Positions 54,485 to 62,771 of a DNA stretch of 64,000 nucleotides are shown here, in pieces (the first letter of the stretch is position 1; each line of letters starts with the position of its first letter). Below the pieces are notes generated by a model. It worked only from the letters and a program-made list of their open reading frames with translations, made no database searches and was not told the DNA's origin. This DNA comes from Duganella aceris (GTDB taxonomy: Bacteria; Pseudomonadota; Gammaproteobacteria; Burkholderiales; Burkholderiaceae_D). The DNA lies in assembly GCF_011090165.1 (NCBI RefSeq), contig NZ_JAADJT010000002.1, positions 372,001 through 436,000 of the forward strand, read 5' to 3'. The position numbers were made by a program, and so were the translations under genes.

Positions 54485-54907
54485 ATGAGCAAACTAAACG
54501 GAGTACACATAGTCGAAGCCTTCTGGGCCGCCGTCTGGCAAGGCAAGGACTTCGACGCGATCGACCGCTTTTGCGTCGAGGATTTCGTCATCACCTCCGG
54601 CGGCGTCGACGTCCGCTCGCGCGACAGCTTCAAGGCGTGGGCGAAACAATTCAACCACCTCATCACCGACCTGCGATTCGACGTCATCGAAACCTTCCAG
54701 AACGACGACGGCAGCCGGGTCGCCTCGCGCTGGCGTGTGAGCGGCCGCAACAACGGCATGTTCGGCCTGCCGCCGGACCAGCGCGCCGTCAGCTTCACCG
54801 GCACCGCGATCTGGCAAATTCGCGAAGACGGCAAGCTGATGCACAACTGGGTCGAGCGCGCCAGCTGGGAAGCCTACAACGCCTTAAACGTTGGGAAATC
54901 CGTGTAA
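54485..54907 (+). CDS. SnoaL-like / NTF2-fold protein
   Basis: 140 residues from the ATG at 54485. NTF2-like cone: FWAAVWQGKDFDAIDRFCVE, a beta sheet with FDVIETFQNDDGSRVASRWR and FTGTAIWQIREDGKLMHNWVE. SnoaL-like proteins cyclise or hydrolyse small polyketide-type molecules, or just bind them. Downstream of the MFS gene. The 3' end overlaps the convergent ene-reductase by 34 bases. Confidence 0.85.
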   Translation: MSKLNGVHIVEAFWAAVWQGKDFDAIDRFCVEDFVITSGGVDVRSRDSFKAWAKQFNHLITDLRFDVIETFQNDDGSRVASRWRVSGRNNGMFGLPPDQRAVSFTGTAIWQIREDGKLMHNWVERASWEAYNALNVGKSV

Positions 54908-56013
54908 CCCATCTCGCCGCGCCGGGTGTAATAAGTTGAGCGATCCGCTTCGGCCAACGGCCAGTCGTTTTGCAGGCGTTCAACCAGATCCGGATTGGCG
55001 ATGTACGGCCTGCCGAAGGCGATCAAGTCCACCAGGCCGGTGTCGAGCGCAACCTGGGCGCTCGACCGGTCGGTGAAGCCGCCGCACCAGATGATCGCCC
55101 CGGGAAAAGCCGCCCGGACCTTGGTAAGCAGAACGTGCGAGATGTAGTGCTTCTTGAACTCGCCTGTCTCCATGTTCCCAGTTGGCATCAGCTCATACAC
55201 CAAGTGCAGATACGCGACGCCACGCCGCCCCAGCTGCTCGCTAACGTACAACAGCGTTTCCTCCACGAGCGGATCGGCGGGCATGGAATTAAACCGGCCG
55301 AATGGCGACATGCGCACGCCGACACCGCCCAGTCCCCACTCGCGCACCGCCGCGTCCACGACTTCCATCAGGAAGCGCGTGCGGTCCTCCACCCGAGCGC
55401 CACCGTAGCGATCAGTGCGCGTATTGAGTCTGGAGTTCATGAATTGATCGAACAGATAGCCATTGGCCGCATGGATCTCGACGCCATCAAAGCCGGCCTG
55501 CCGCGCATGGGCAAAAGCCTGGGCAAAGGTCGCGACCAAGGCCGACACTTCTTCCGTCCCGATGCGCCTCGGCGTGCCCGCGCGAATGTAGCTCAGCTTG
55601 CCCTCCGCATCGTGCGCGAAGACATCCGAATCCTCCGCCCTTTCCTCGGTCACGCCCCACGGCGCCGCGCCGTTCGGCATCAGCGACGCATGCGCCATCC
55701 GGCCGACATGGAATATCTGCGCGAATATCGTACCGCCGTTGCGATGCACCTCATCGGTCACCAGGCGCCAGCCCTCGCGCTGGGCGTCCGTGTAGATACC
55801 GGGCATCAGCGCATAGCCCTTGCTGGAGGGCGCGACGTTCATCACCTCGGAAACGATCAAGCCGGCGCCGGCGCGCTGCCCGTAATAGGTGGCCATCAGC
55901 GCGTTCGGGACATCGCCTTCGGAGGTCCGCGTGCGGGTCATCGGCGCCATGACGACGCGGTTCTTCAGCGAAACGGCCGGGCCAAGCAATTGAGATTCAA
56001 ACAGGTTTATCAT
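54874..56013 (-). CDS. alkene reductase (Old Yellow Enzyme family, NemA-like)
   Basis: 379 residues, TIM barrel with FMN. Marks: VVMAPMTRTRTSEGDVPN at the N terminus, the substrate pair His-Asn in GVEIHAANGYLFDQFM, and the phosphate-binding GLVDLIAFGRPYIANPDLV end. It reduces activated C=C bonds (enones, maleimides, nitroesters) with NAD(P)H. Divergent from an HxlR-type regulator, as is usual for electrophile-response OYE genes (compare nemR-nemA). Confidence 0.94.
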   Translation of the reverse strand: MINLFESQLLGPAVSLKNRVVMAPMTRTRTSEGDVPNALMATYYGQRAGAGLIVSEVMNVAPSSKGYALMPGIYTDAQREGWRLVTDEVHRNGGTIFAQIFHVGRMAHASLMPNGAAPWGVTEERAEDSDVFAHDAEGKLSYIRAGTPRRIGTEEVSALVATFAQAFAHARQAGFDGVEIHAANGYLFDQFMNSRLNTRTDRYGGARVEDRTRFLMEVVDAAVREWGLGGVGVRMSPFGRFNSMPADPLVEETLLYVSEQLGRRGVAYLHLVYELMPTGNMETGEFKKHYISHVLLTKVRAAFPGAIIWCGGFTDRSSAQVALDTGLVDLIAFGRPYIANPDLVERLQNDWPLAEADRSTYYTRRGEMGYTDFPTFKAL

Positions 56014-56097
56014 AGAACTTCCTTGGGTTGATATGAAATCGGAAGTCTACTTTTCGATCATCCGCCCATCTACACACAGTTTGGTTAGTGGAAGCGA

Positions 56098-56475
56098 ATG
56101 AAGATCATCAAGAACCTGCCCGGCTTGCCGATCGAGCGCGCGCTGGGCGTGCTGTCCGGGCGCTGGAAGGCGGTCATTCTGCATGTGCTGCTGGACGGCC
56201 CGCACCGCACCTGCGAGCTGGAGAACCGCATCGTCGGCATCTCACAGAAAGTGCTGATCGAACACCTGCGAACGCTGGAGGAGCACGGCATGGTGAGCAG
56301 GCAGCCCTGCGCCGGGGATCGCCAGGGCATCGAATACGTCCTCACGCCGCTGGGCGAAAGCCTGCGGCCGGTGTTGAACTCGCTGATCGAATGGGGAACC
56401 CATCACGCCCAACAGCGCGACGAAGTTCCCCGGCTAGTGCCCTGCGAAGCCGTGGTCCGGGCCCGCGCCAGCTGA
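56098..56475 (+). CDS. HxlR-type winged-helix regulator
   Basis: 125 residues with the HxlR core: RALGVLSGRWKAVILHVLLD, ELENRIVGISQKVLIEHLRT, LEEHGMVSRQ and the wing YVLTPLGESL. Cys residues occur at Cys51-like (RTCELEN) and in QPCAGDR; redox or electrophile sensing is possible but not shown. Divergent from the OYE gene over 84 bases and very likely its regulator. Confidence 0.9.
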   Translation: MKIIKNLPGLPIERALGVLSGRWKAVILHVLLDGPHRTCELENRIVGISQKVLIEHLRTLEEHGMVSRQPCAGDRQGIEYVLTPLGESLRPVLNSLIEWGTHHAQQRDEVPRLVPCEAVVRARAS

Positions 56476-56489
56476 CACCGCGCGAACAA

Positions 56490-57140
56490 CTATTGTCCCG
56501 CCGGACGCCGCACCGCGCGCACCCTGCCGCTGCCGCCGCCACCGCAGTAGAACAGGCTGGCGCCGTCGGATTCCAGCCCGCTGACGCCGGTCCCGGCCGG
56601 CATCTCCAGCCGCTCCAGCACCGCGCCGTCGGCCGGATCGATGCGGCGGATATCGCTGTCGTCGCCCTCCCAGGTGCCGTGCCACAGTTGGCCGTCGACC
56701 CAGGTCACGCCGGTGACGAAGCGATTCGAATCGATGCTGCGGATCAGCGCGCCGGTCGCCGGATCGATCTGATGGATCTTGCGGTCGCGGTACTGGCCGA
56801 CCCACAGGCTGCCCTCGGCCCAGGCCATGCCCGAATCGTAGCCGTCGCCCGGCGCCGGAATCGAGGCCAGCACCTCGCCGCTGGCGGGATCGATCTTGTC
56901 GATGCGCCGCTCGGCGATCTGGTAGAGGTAGGTGCCGTCGAACGCGGTGCCGGCGTCGCAGGCGCGGTCGAGCGCGCGGGTGGTCTCGCCGCTGGCGGGA
57001 TCGAAGGCGATCAGCTTCTCGCCGGTGGCGGCCCAGACGCGCTGGCCGTCGTGGGTGACGCCATGCACGCGCTCGGCGCCGTCGAAGGGGCCGTATTCGC
57101 GAACGATCTCGGCCGGGTGAACTATTTCTTTGCTGGTCAT
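56490..57140 (-). CDS. beta-propeller (Vgb/NHL-like) protein
   Basis: 216 residues from the ATG at 57140, with AAGGAG 6 bases upstream. Blades repeat as HGVTHDGQRVWAATGEKLIA, DGTYLYQIAERRIDKIDPAS, EGSLWVGQYRDRKIHQIDPA, DGQLWHGTWEG, with W/G and D-P-A-x-G-x marking each. No signal peptide. Such short propellers are similar to virginiamycin B lyase or glutaminyl-cyclotransferase folds, but catalytic residues are not evident. The regulator-like gene at 57187-58407 lies upstream, 46 bases away. Confidence 0.75.
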   Translation of the reverse strand: MTSKEIVHPAEIVREYGPFDGAERVHGVTHDGQRVWAATGEKLIAFDPASGETTRALDRACDAGTAFDGTYLYQIAERRIDKIDPASGEVLASIPAPGDGYDSGMAWAEGSLWVGQYRDRKIHQIDPATGALIRSIDSNRFVTGVTWVDGQLWHGTWEGDDSDIRRIDPADGAVLERLEMPAGTGVSGLESDGASLFYCGGGGSGRVRAVRRPAGQ

Positions 57141-57186
57141 CGTCATCTCCTTATGGGGCGCCTCGGATCGGCGCCGCAACACAACT

Positions 57187-58407
57187 TTATGCGATCGGCA
57201 GCGCGGCGGGGAGTAACAAGATTGTCGTGTATCCGGCCAGCGGCGGCGCCAGCCAACGTTTGGTGCGCCCCTGGCCGATCGCGCGCACCCGCCCCGCCGC
57301 CTCCAGCTCGGCCAGCGCGCGCTGGATGGTGCGCTGACTGTCGCCCAGCGCCATCGCCAGCGCCGAGGTCGACCAGGCGGCGCCGTCGGACAGCAGCGCC
57401 AGCAGCGACGCTTGCTCGCCGTCGATGGGCGGGATCAGCACCACCACCTCGCGTGCTTCAAGCGGCCTGAGGGCGAAGCCGCGCGGCGTGGCGTCGATCC
57501 GCGCCATGCCGGCCACCAGCTTGCGCAGCCTGCCGATCTCGACGCGCAGCCGGGCGCGATGCGTCTGGTCGGGTTGATGGGTGCGGAAGGCGCCGGCGAT
57601 TAAGGTTGCGCGGTCGCTATCGCCCGGCCAGGCCTCGGCCAACGCGCGCGCCAGCGCGAACAGTATCGGCCGCCGCGCCAACGACTGCCAGGCATCGCCG
57701 ACACCCAGCGCGCGACGGCAGCCGTCCAGCACCAGCGCGCCGGAATCCAGCAGCGCCGCCACCTCGTCGAGCCGCAGCGCTTGCTGGCCGCCTCCGCTCA
57801 GGCGGCGCGCGGCGGGACGCTCGACGGCGGCCCGCGCCTCCTCGACTTCGCGCAGCAACGCCGGCACCCGGGCACGCTCGGCGGCCTGATGCGCCCGCGA
57901 GAGCGCCGCGCGCGCCGGCGCGACCCGCAGTGAACGCAACGCCAGTTCGGCGGCGGCCAGCTCGGCGACCGCGGCCAGCGGCGGCGGCAAGCCGCGTCCG
58001 TTCAGTTGCGCCAGCGTGGCCTCGGCCTGGTCGAGGCGTCCCAGCAACAGCAGCCTGCGCGCCGCGATCAATCGCGCTTGCAATGCGTTGGCATGATCGG
58101 CATGCGACTCCAGCGTCGCCAACGCCGCCGTCAACGCACGCGGCGAGCCGCCGAAGTCGCGCACCGCGAGCGCCACTTCCGCCTCGGCAACGACGCAGCG
58201 TGCCCGCGCCAGTTCCTCATGCGCGCCGAAACCGCGCGCCGCCAGGCGCAGCAACTCGCGCGCACGCGGATAATCGCCCAACTGCGCCATCGCGATGCCG
58301 CGCAAGGCCAGCGCCGGCGGATCGTCGCGCAAGGCCACGTGCTTGAGCGCGCCAATCGCGTCGCCGCCCGCAAGCGCGCGGGCGGAGGCGGCGATCAGCG
58401 CATCCAT
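57187..58407 (-). CDS. TPR and winged-helix regulatory protein
   Basis: 406 residues. About 1-195 are TPR-like helices (DYPRARELLRLAARGFGA). Residues 200-320 include an OmpR/BTAD-like helical region (LRVEIGRLRKLVAGM with a basic wing). The last 75 residues resemble a winged helix (STSALAMALGDSQRTIQRAL, ELEAAGRVRAIGQGRTKRW). It looks like a transcription factor of the signal-sensing TPR type. Start ATG at 58407; single ORF with the propeller gene downstream, so it may regulate that gene. Confidence 0.72.
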   Translation of the reverse strand: MDALIAASARALAGGDAIGALKHVALRDDPPALALRGIAMAQLGDYPRARELLRLAARGFGAHEELARARCVVAEAEVALAVRDFGGSPRALTAALATLESHADHANALQARLIAARRLLLLGRLDQAEATLAQLNGRGLPPPLAAVAELAAAELALRSLRVAPARAALSRAHQAAERARVPALLREVEEARAAVERPAARRLSGGGQQALRLDEVAALLDSGALVLDGCRRALGVGDAWQSLARRPILFALARALAEAWPGDSDRATLIAGAFRTHQPDQTHRARLRVEIGRLRKLVAGMARIDATPRGFALRPLEAREVVVLIPPIDGEQASLLALLSDGAAWSTSALAMALGDSQRTIQRALAELEAAGRVRAIGQGRTKRWLAPPLAGYTTILLLPAALPIA

Positions 58408-58470
58408 CGCGAGCCAAGTCCATCAAAATTGCGCACGCATTCCCCTGTGGTAAACCAATCACTATAATCG

Positions 58471-59152
58471 ATGCTGACACGGGGATACTCATTTGGCAAT
58501 CACCAACTGACAACAATTCATAAATGCGTTACATTCTCAGGCAGCGCGGACTTGGCGAAACTGAAATTCAATACTTACTACATGAATATCAAAAATAAAT
58601 ATCCGAATATCGGCTTACAGAATTTAAATTCTCATTTTAAACAGTATTCATTAAACGAAGAAGATGGCGATACCCAGGTAATTTTTCAAAATATCAAATC
58701 CCACCTTCTGGATTTCATAGAAGAAGCGGAGTGCATTGTTGGGTGCGTGGCGTGGATAACTGATACTGACATCATTGATGCCTTGAAGAAGAAAAAATAT
58801 TTGAGTCTCATCGTGCAGAAGGATCCCAAATATAGCCAGAATATGCGAGCTGATCGAGGACGATTCACAACCTGCTGTTGGAAATGCGCCAAAACGAAAA
58901 CTCGTGGCGAAGAAATTTTGGTCGGGCAGTTATAACTTTTCCAGTAACGCCACCCGTTCGCTGGAAAATGTGATCATCGGCAGCAGCGAAAAATTATCTG
59001 AAAGCTATTTCTGGATGTGGCAACGCATTTACACAATATCAGAACCCATGAGCTCGGAAAACAAAAAACTCCAACCCCAGTTCGAATTCGACATGTCAAT
59101 ATTCGACTACTTGAGTGAGGGCGACAGTGACGGCGATGACGACCGATTTTAG
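58471..59152 (+). pseudogene. broken phospholipase-D-like nuclease gene, AT-rich
   Basis: First fragment 58471-58935: HLLDFIEEAECIVGCVAWIT, then DALKKKKYLSLIVQKD. This matches the first PLD-like half (remodelled beta sheet before the HxK). Second fragment in another frame, open from about 58844 to 59152: KKFWSGSYNFSSNATRSLEN, the second-half motif that follows the catalytic HxK in intact homologues. The HNKFLVF-type catalytic stretch is missing, so a deletion with frameshift is likely. The DNA is visibly AT-richer than everything around it (for example 58561-58680), which suggests horizontal acquisition. Confidence 0.7.
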
Positions 59153-59259
59153 ACGTCGGCAGGCGTCGTTGATGCAGCGCCCCGCCGCCGCCGCCAAGGT
59201 CATGCTAAATATTTTCGCATTTCCCACAATAACCCTCGCGGCGAATCGTCTTCAATCGC

Positions 59260-59823
59260 ATGACACCGCCATACAACACCGCTAAAAAAGACGATGACAT
59301 CACCGCGACCGTGTTGCGGGAGCGTTCGAAGTTGGGGAACTTCATCCGCCGCCGCGTCGCCGACCAGACCGATGCCGACGACATCCTGCAGGATGTCTTC
59401 TACGAATTCACCCAAGCCTACCGCCTGCCCGAACCGATCGAGCAGGTGAGCGCCTGGCTGTTCCGGGTCGCGCGCAACCGGATCATCGACCGCTTCCGCA
59501 AAAAGAAGGAAGTCGCACTCGACGATCTGGCCTCCGCCGACGAGGACGGCGACGATTACCGCCTCGACCTGATGCTGCCGTCGCTCGACGCCGGCCCCGA
59601 GGCGGCCTACACCCGCTCGATGCTGCTGGAGGAACTGCAGCTCGCGCTCGATGAACTACCGCCCAACCAACGCGACGTCTTCATCGCCCACGAACTCGAC
59701 GGGATCAGCTTCAAGGAGATGGCCGAACAGACCGGCGTCTCGATCAACACCTTACTGGCACGCAAACGCTACGCGGTCCTGTACCTGCGCCAACGCCTGC
59801 AAGCCATGTACGACGACGAATAA
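59260..59823 (+). CDS. ECF-type RNA polymerase sigma factor
   Basis: 187 residues: sigma-2 (DADDILQDVFYEFTQAYR, AWLFRVARNRIIDRFRKKK) and sigma-4 (LPPNQRDVFIAHELDGISFK, EMAEQTGVSINTLLARKRYA). The acidic insert DDLASADEDGDDYRLD between them is characteristic of this ECF subtype. Downstream are a small membrane protein (20 bases) and an MFS transporter; the membrane protein may act as its anti-sigma. Confidence 0.92.
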   Translation: MTPPYNTAKKDDDITATVLRERSKLGNFIRRRVADQTDADDILQDVFYEFTQAYRLPEPIEQVSAWLFRVARNRIIDRFRKKKEVALDDLASADEDGDDYRLDLMLPSLDAGPEAAYTRSMLLEELQLALDELPPNQRDVFIAHELDGISFKEMAEQTGVSINTLLARKRYAVLYLRQRLQAMYDDE

Positions 59824-59842
59824 AATTGAAAGGAGTAACACA

Positions 59843-60193
59843 ATGCGTAAAGAAATGAGCTACAAGAAAATGAAACTGATCCGGGGGCTGATGCTGCTGG
59901 CCGGCGCCGCCGTGCTCGGCGCGATGGTGATGTGGCTGTGGAACTGGATCATGCCCGGCCTGCTCACCGGCGCCATGACCATCGATTATTGGCGCGCGCT
60001 CGGTTTGCTGTTACTGTGCCGGATACTCTTCGGCGGTTTCCGCGGCCACGGCCATCACGGCAGCTGGCAGGAAAAGCGCGAGCACTGGCAGCGCTGGCAG
60101 GCGATGACGCCCGAGGAGCGCCAGCAGTTCCACAAACAGCGCGCCGCCAACTGGTGCCGCCCACGCAACACCGAGGAAAAACAAGATGACTAA
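59843..60193 (+). CDS. small membrane protein, His/Trp-rich C terminus
   Basis: 116 residues from the ATG at 59843 with AAGGAG upstream. TM1 about 15-38 and TM2 about 47-62, then a cytoplasmic tail rich in His, Trp and Arg (HGHHGSWQEKREHWQRW, TPEERQQFHKQR). Such tails follow ECF sigma factors in operons as possible anti-sigma or metal-sensing partners. The function is not known. Overlaps the MFS start by 8 bases. Confidence 0.7.
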   Translation: MRKEMSYKKMKLIRGLMLLAGAAVLGAMVMWLWNWIMPGLLTGAMTIDYWRALGLLLLCRILFGGFRGHGHHGSWQEKREHWQRWQAMTPEERQQFHKQRAANWCRPRNTEEKQDD

Positions 60194-61427
60194 AGCTCCG
60201 GCGGTCCCGTTCAGCCGCTATCAAAAAACCGTGGTGGCGATGCTGGCCTTCCTGCAGTTCGCCGTGATCCTGGACTTCATGCTGATGTCGCCGCTGGGCG
60301 CGGTCATCATGCCGGCGCTGAACATCGGCCCCAGCCAGTTCGGCCTGGTGGTGTCGGCCTACGCCTTCAGCGCCGGCGCCTCCGGCTTGCTGACCGCCGG
60401 CTTCGCCGACCGCTTCGACCGCAAGAAACTGCTGCTGTTCTTCTACACCGGCTTCATCCTCGGCACCGTCTGGTGCGGGCTGGCGCAATCGTTCGAGAGC
60501 CTGCTGGCGGCGCGCATCGTCACCGGCCTGTTCGGCGGCGTGATCGGCTCCGTGGTGCTGGCGATCTCCACCGACCTGTTCCCGCCGCAGATGCGCGGCC
60601 GCGTCATGGGCCTGATCCAGACCGCGTTCGCCGCCAGCCAGGTGCTCGGCATCCCGGCCGGCATCTATCTGTCGAACCAGTGGAACTGGCACGTGCCGTT
60701 CATGGCGATGGCGGCCTTCGGCCTGGTCGGCGGCCTGCTGGTGGCCTGGCAGATGCAGCCGGTCGACGCCCACCTCGGCAAGCCGCAGGAGCACAGCCCG
60801 TTCATGCACCTGTACCACACGGTGACCGAGAAGCGTTACCTGCTGGCGTTCGCGATCACCGCCCTGCTGACCACCGGCGGCTTCATGCTGATGCCGTTCA
60901 GCAGCGCCTACATCGTCAACAACATGGGCATCGACCTGCACCACCTGCCGACGGTGTACCTGATCACCGGCGTCTGCACCATCTTCATGGGGCCGCTGAT
61001 CGGCAAGGCGGCCGACGCCTTCGGCAAGTTCCGCGTGTTCCTGTTCGGCACCGTGCTGTCGATCGTGATGGTGCTGGTCTATACCCACCTCGGCCACATC
61101 CCGCTGGCGGCGCTGGTGCTGATCAATTCGCTGATGTTCGTCGGGATCTTCTCGCGCATGATTCCGTTCCAGGCGCTGTCGTCGACGGTGCCGGTGCAGA
61201 CCCAGCGCGGATCGTACAACGCCATCAGCGCCTCGATCCAGCAGCTGGCCGGCGGCCTGGCGTCGGTGGCGTCCGGCCATATCGTGACGCAGGCGGCGGA
61301 CGGCAGGCTGCAGCATTTCGACACCGTCGGCTATGTGGTGGTGGCGACCTCGCTGGTCGCGGTGGGCCTGGTGTGGTTGCTGCAACGCGGCATGGCGGCG
61401 GCGCCGGCGCCGCAGCCCGCTACCTGA
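60186..61427 (+). CDS. MFS transporter (DHA1-like)
   Basis: 413 residues with 12 hydrophobic segments. N-terminal MLAFLQFAVILDFMLMSPLG is typical of AraJ/drug-efflux-like MFS; motif A appears as GFADRFDRKKLLL. Substrate unknown; sits third in the ECF sigma operon, so it may export the stress-inducing compound. Its end overlaps the convergent solute-binding protein gene by 8 bases. Confidence 0.88.
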   Translation: MTKAPAVPFSRYQKTVVAMLAFLQFAVILDFMLMSPLGAVIMPALNIGPSQFGLVVSAYAFSAGASGLLTAGFADRFDRKKLLLFFYTGFILGTVWCGLAQSFESLLAARIVTGLFGGVIGSVVLAISTDLFPPQMRGRVMGLIQTAFAASQVLGIPAGIYLSNQWNWHVPFMAMAAFGLVGGLLVAWQMQPVDAHLGKPQEHSPFMHLYHTVTEKRYLLAFAITALLTTGGFMLMPFSSAYIVNNMGIDLHHLPTVYLITGVCTIFMGPLIGKAADAFGKFRVFLFGTVLSIVMVLVYTHLGHIPLAALVLINSLMFVGIFSRMIPFQALSSTVPVQTQRGSYNAISASIQQLAGGLASVASGHIVTQAADGRLQHFDTVGYVVVATSLVAVGLVWLLQRGMAAAPAPQPAT

Positions 61428-62196
61428 CTTCGATCCCGTATTTGTCCGCCAGCCGGTCAATCAGGGGCGAGTCCTTGATCTTGCCGAACTCGGCGCGCAG
61501 CAGCCGCACCGTGTCGGCCGGCGTGCCGAGGCTGGCGGCGACGTAGTAGTCGGTCAGGCCCGGCATCGGCATGGTGCGCTCCAGCAGCGTGCAGGAGATG
61601 CCGGCCGCAGCGCAGACGCCCTTGATCGACGCTTCCGACGCCACCATCAGATCCACCCTCCCCACCATCAATTTCTTCAGGCTGGTCTGGTCGTCGTTCG
61701 ACAGGTCGGCGTCGAAGCCCAGGTGATGCAGCTGCTCCTCGACGATGTCGCCGCGGTTGGCGGCGATGCGATAGCGCCGCATGTCCTCCAGCGTGGCGAC
61801 GTTGACGTCGCGCCGCCTGGCCAGCTTGTACAGGTAGACGCTGCGCTTGGCGATCTGGGCGATCCACTGGAATTGTTGTTCCCGCTCCGGCGAACGGACC
61901 ATGCTGAAGATCAGCACATTGGGCCGGGAATGCGCCATTTGGTAGGCGCGCGCCCACGGATAACTGCTGATACTGTAGACCAGCCCGGCGCCGTCGAGCG
62001 CCGCCCGCACCACGTCGACCGAATACCCGGTCAGCTTGCCGCCGCGCGTGTAGCTATATGGCGGGAATTCCTCGGTCACCACGGTCAACGGCGCGGCCGC
62101 GAACGCGCAGAAGGCCAGCGTCAGCCCGGCCATACCCGCCAGCAGGCGTAGCAAATTGTTTCTATTTGTTAAGCAAAGCCAATATAGTTTCCACAC
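61420..62196 (-). CDS. periplasmic solute-binding protein (SBP family 3)
   Basis: 258 residues if the GTG at 62196 is used; the signal peptide proper begins around codon 15 (LLRLLAGMAGLTLAFCAFA), so a TTG there is an alternative. Mature protein: LTVVTEEFPPYSYTRGGKLTGYSVDVV is SBP_bac_3, but split here as LTVVTEEFPPYS and GKLTGYSVDVV. No transport genes flank it. Homologues of this size in this family are often orphan sensors or amino-acid-binding proteins. Confidence 0.8.
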   Translation of the reverse strand: MWKLYWLCLTNRNNLLRLLAGMAGLTLAFCAFAAAPLTVVTEEFPPYSYTRGGKLTGYSVDVVRAALDGAGLVYSISSYPWARAYQMAHSRPNVLIFSMVRSPEREQQFQWIAQIAKRSVYLYKLARRRDVNVATLEDMRRYRIAANRGDIVEEQLHHLGFDADLSNDDQTSLKKLMVGRVDLMVASEASIKGVCAAAGISCTLLERTMPMPGLTDYYVAASLGTPADTVRLLRAEFGKIKDSPLIDRLADKYGIEVR

Positions 62197-62269
62197 GGCA
62201 TTATTTTCGACCTATAATATTTGCAGTTGATAACCCACTAACCATACCAGATATGAAAGGGAGTAGTGC

Positions 62270-62458
62270 ATGAACTCCAGAAATATGGATGCGGCATGTT
62301 TGCGCGCCTTGCGTCGTCGTGGCCACTCGGACACCAGCATCGCAGCGATGAGCCCGGAGGAAGCGTTTTGTGAATACTGCGCCTATCACGGCATCATGAA
62401 CCTCTCCCCCGGCACGCTGGAAATGCTCGACAAGCTACGCGGCGAAGTCGACAAATAA
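62270..62458 (+). CDS. small hypothetical protein (62 aa)
   Basis: 62 residues starting after AAGGGAGTAGTGC. Positively charged start (RALRRRGHSDTS) then an acidic helical half (SPEEAFCEYCAYHGIMNLS, EMLDKLRGEVDK) with a CEYC pair. A good ribosome site and a terminator directly after it support a real gene. No family recognised. Confidence 0.7.
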   Translation: MNSRNMDAACLRALRRRGHSDTSIAAMSPEEAFCEYCAYHGIMNLSPGTLEMLDKLRGEVDK

Positions 62459-62461
62459 AAA

Positions 62462-62497
62462 AAAGCCACCGAGCGCTGCTTCGGTGGCTTTCTTTTT
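62462..62497. terminator. bidirectional terminator
   Basis: AAAGCCACCGA (62462-62472) pairs with TCGGTGGCTTT (62481-62491) around an 8-base loop, with A-run before and T-run after. It separates the 62-residue ORF from the leftward DUF3297 gene. Confidence 0.9.
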
Positions 62498-62510
62498 ATC
62501 CGACGACGGT

Positions 62511-62759
62511 TTAACGGTAGAACGCTTCGACTTTACCCTTCAGCTTGATCAGCATCGGGTTGCCACGGCGGTCCAGGCTCTTGGCCGACGAGACCTTGAT
62601 CCAGCCTTCGCTGATGCAGTATTCGTCGACGTCCATGCGTTCTTTGTCGTTAAATTTGATGCCGACATCGTGTTCGAACACGGCTGCGACATGGTGTGGG
62701 CTGCGCGGATCGATCGACAGATGATCCGGCAGTGGTGGGCGTTGAGTAGTATCGTTCAT
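62511..62759 (-). CDS. DUF3297 family protein
   Basis: 82 residues. DUF3297 core: DHLSIDPRSPHHVAAVFEHD, VGIKFNDKERMDVDEYCISE, GWIKVSSAKSLDRRGNP. Very conserved small cytoplasmic protein with no known activity (sometimes mislabelled glutathione peroxidase). The next leftward gene upstream is the antiporter gene (stop 12 bases away), so they may be one operon. Confidence 0.92.
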   Translation of the reverse strand: MNDTTQRPPLPDHLSIDPRSPHHVAAVFEHDVGIKFNDKERMDVDEYCISEGWIKVSSAKSLDRRGNPMLIKLKGKVEAFYR

Positions 62760-62771
62760 CCCCCAATTATA

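Noticed and set aside
58471..59152. PLD-like fragments considered as part of an active defence island
   Set aside because: No helicase, methylase or other defence gene is adjacent and the catalytic region is missing.
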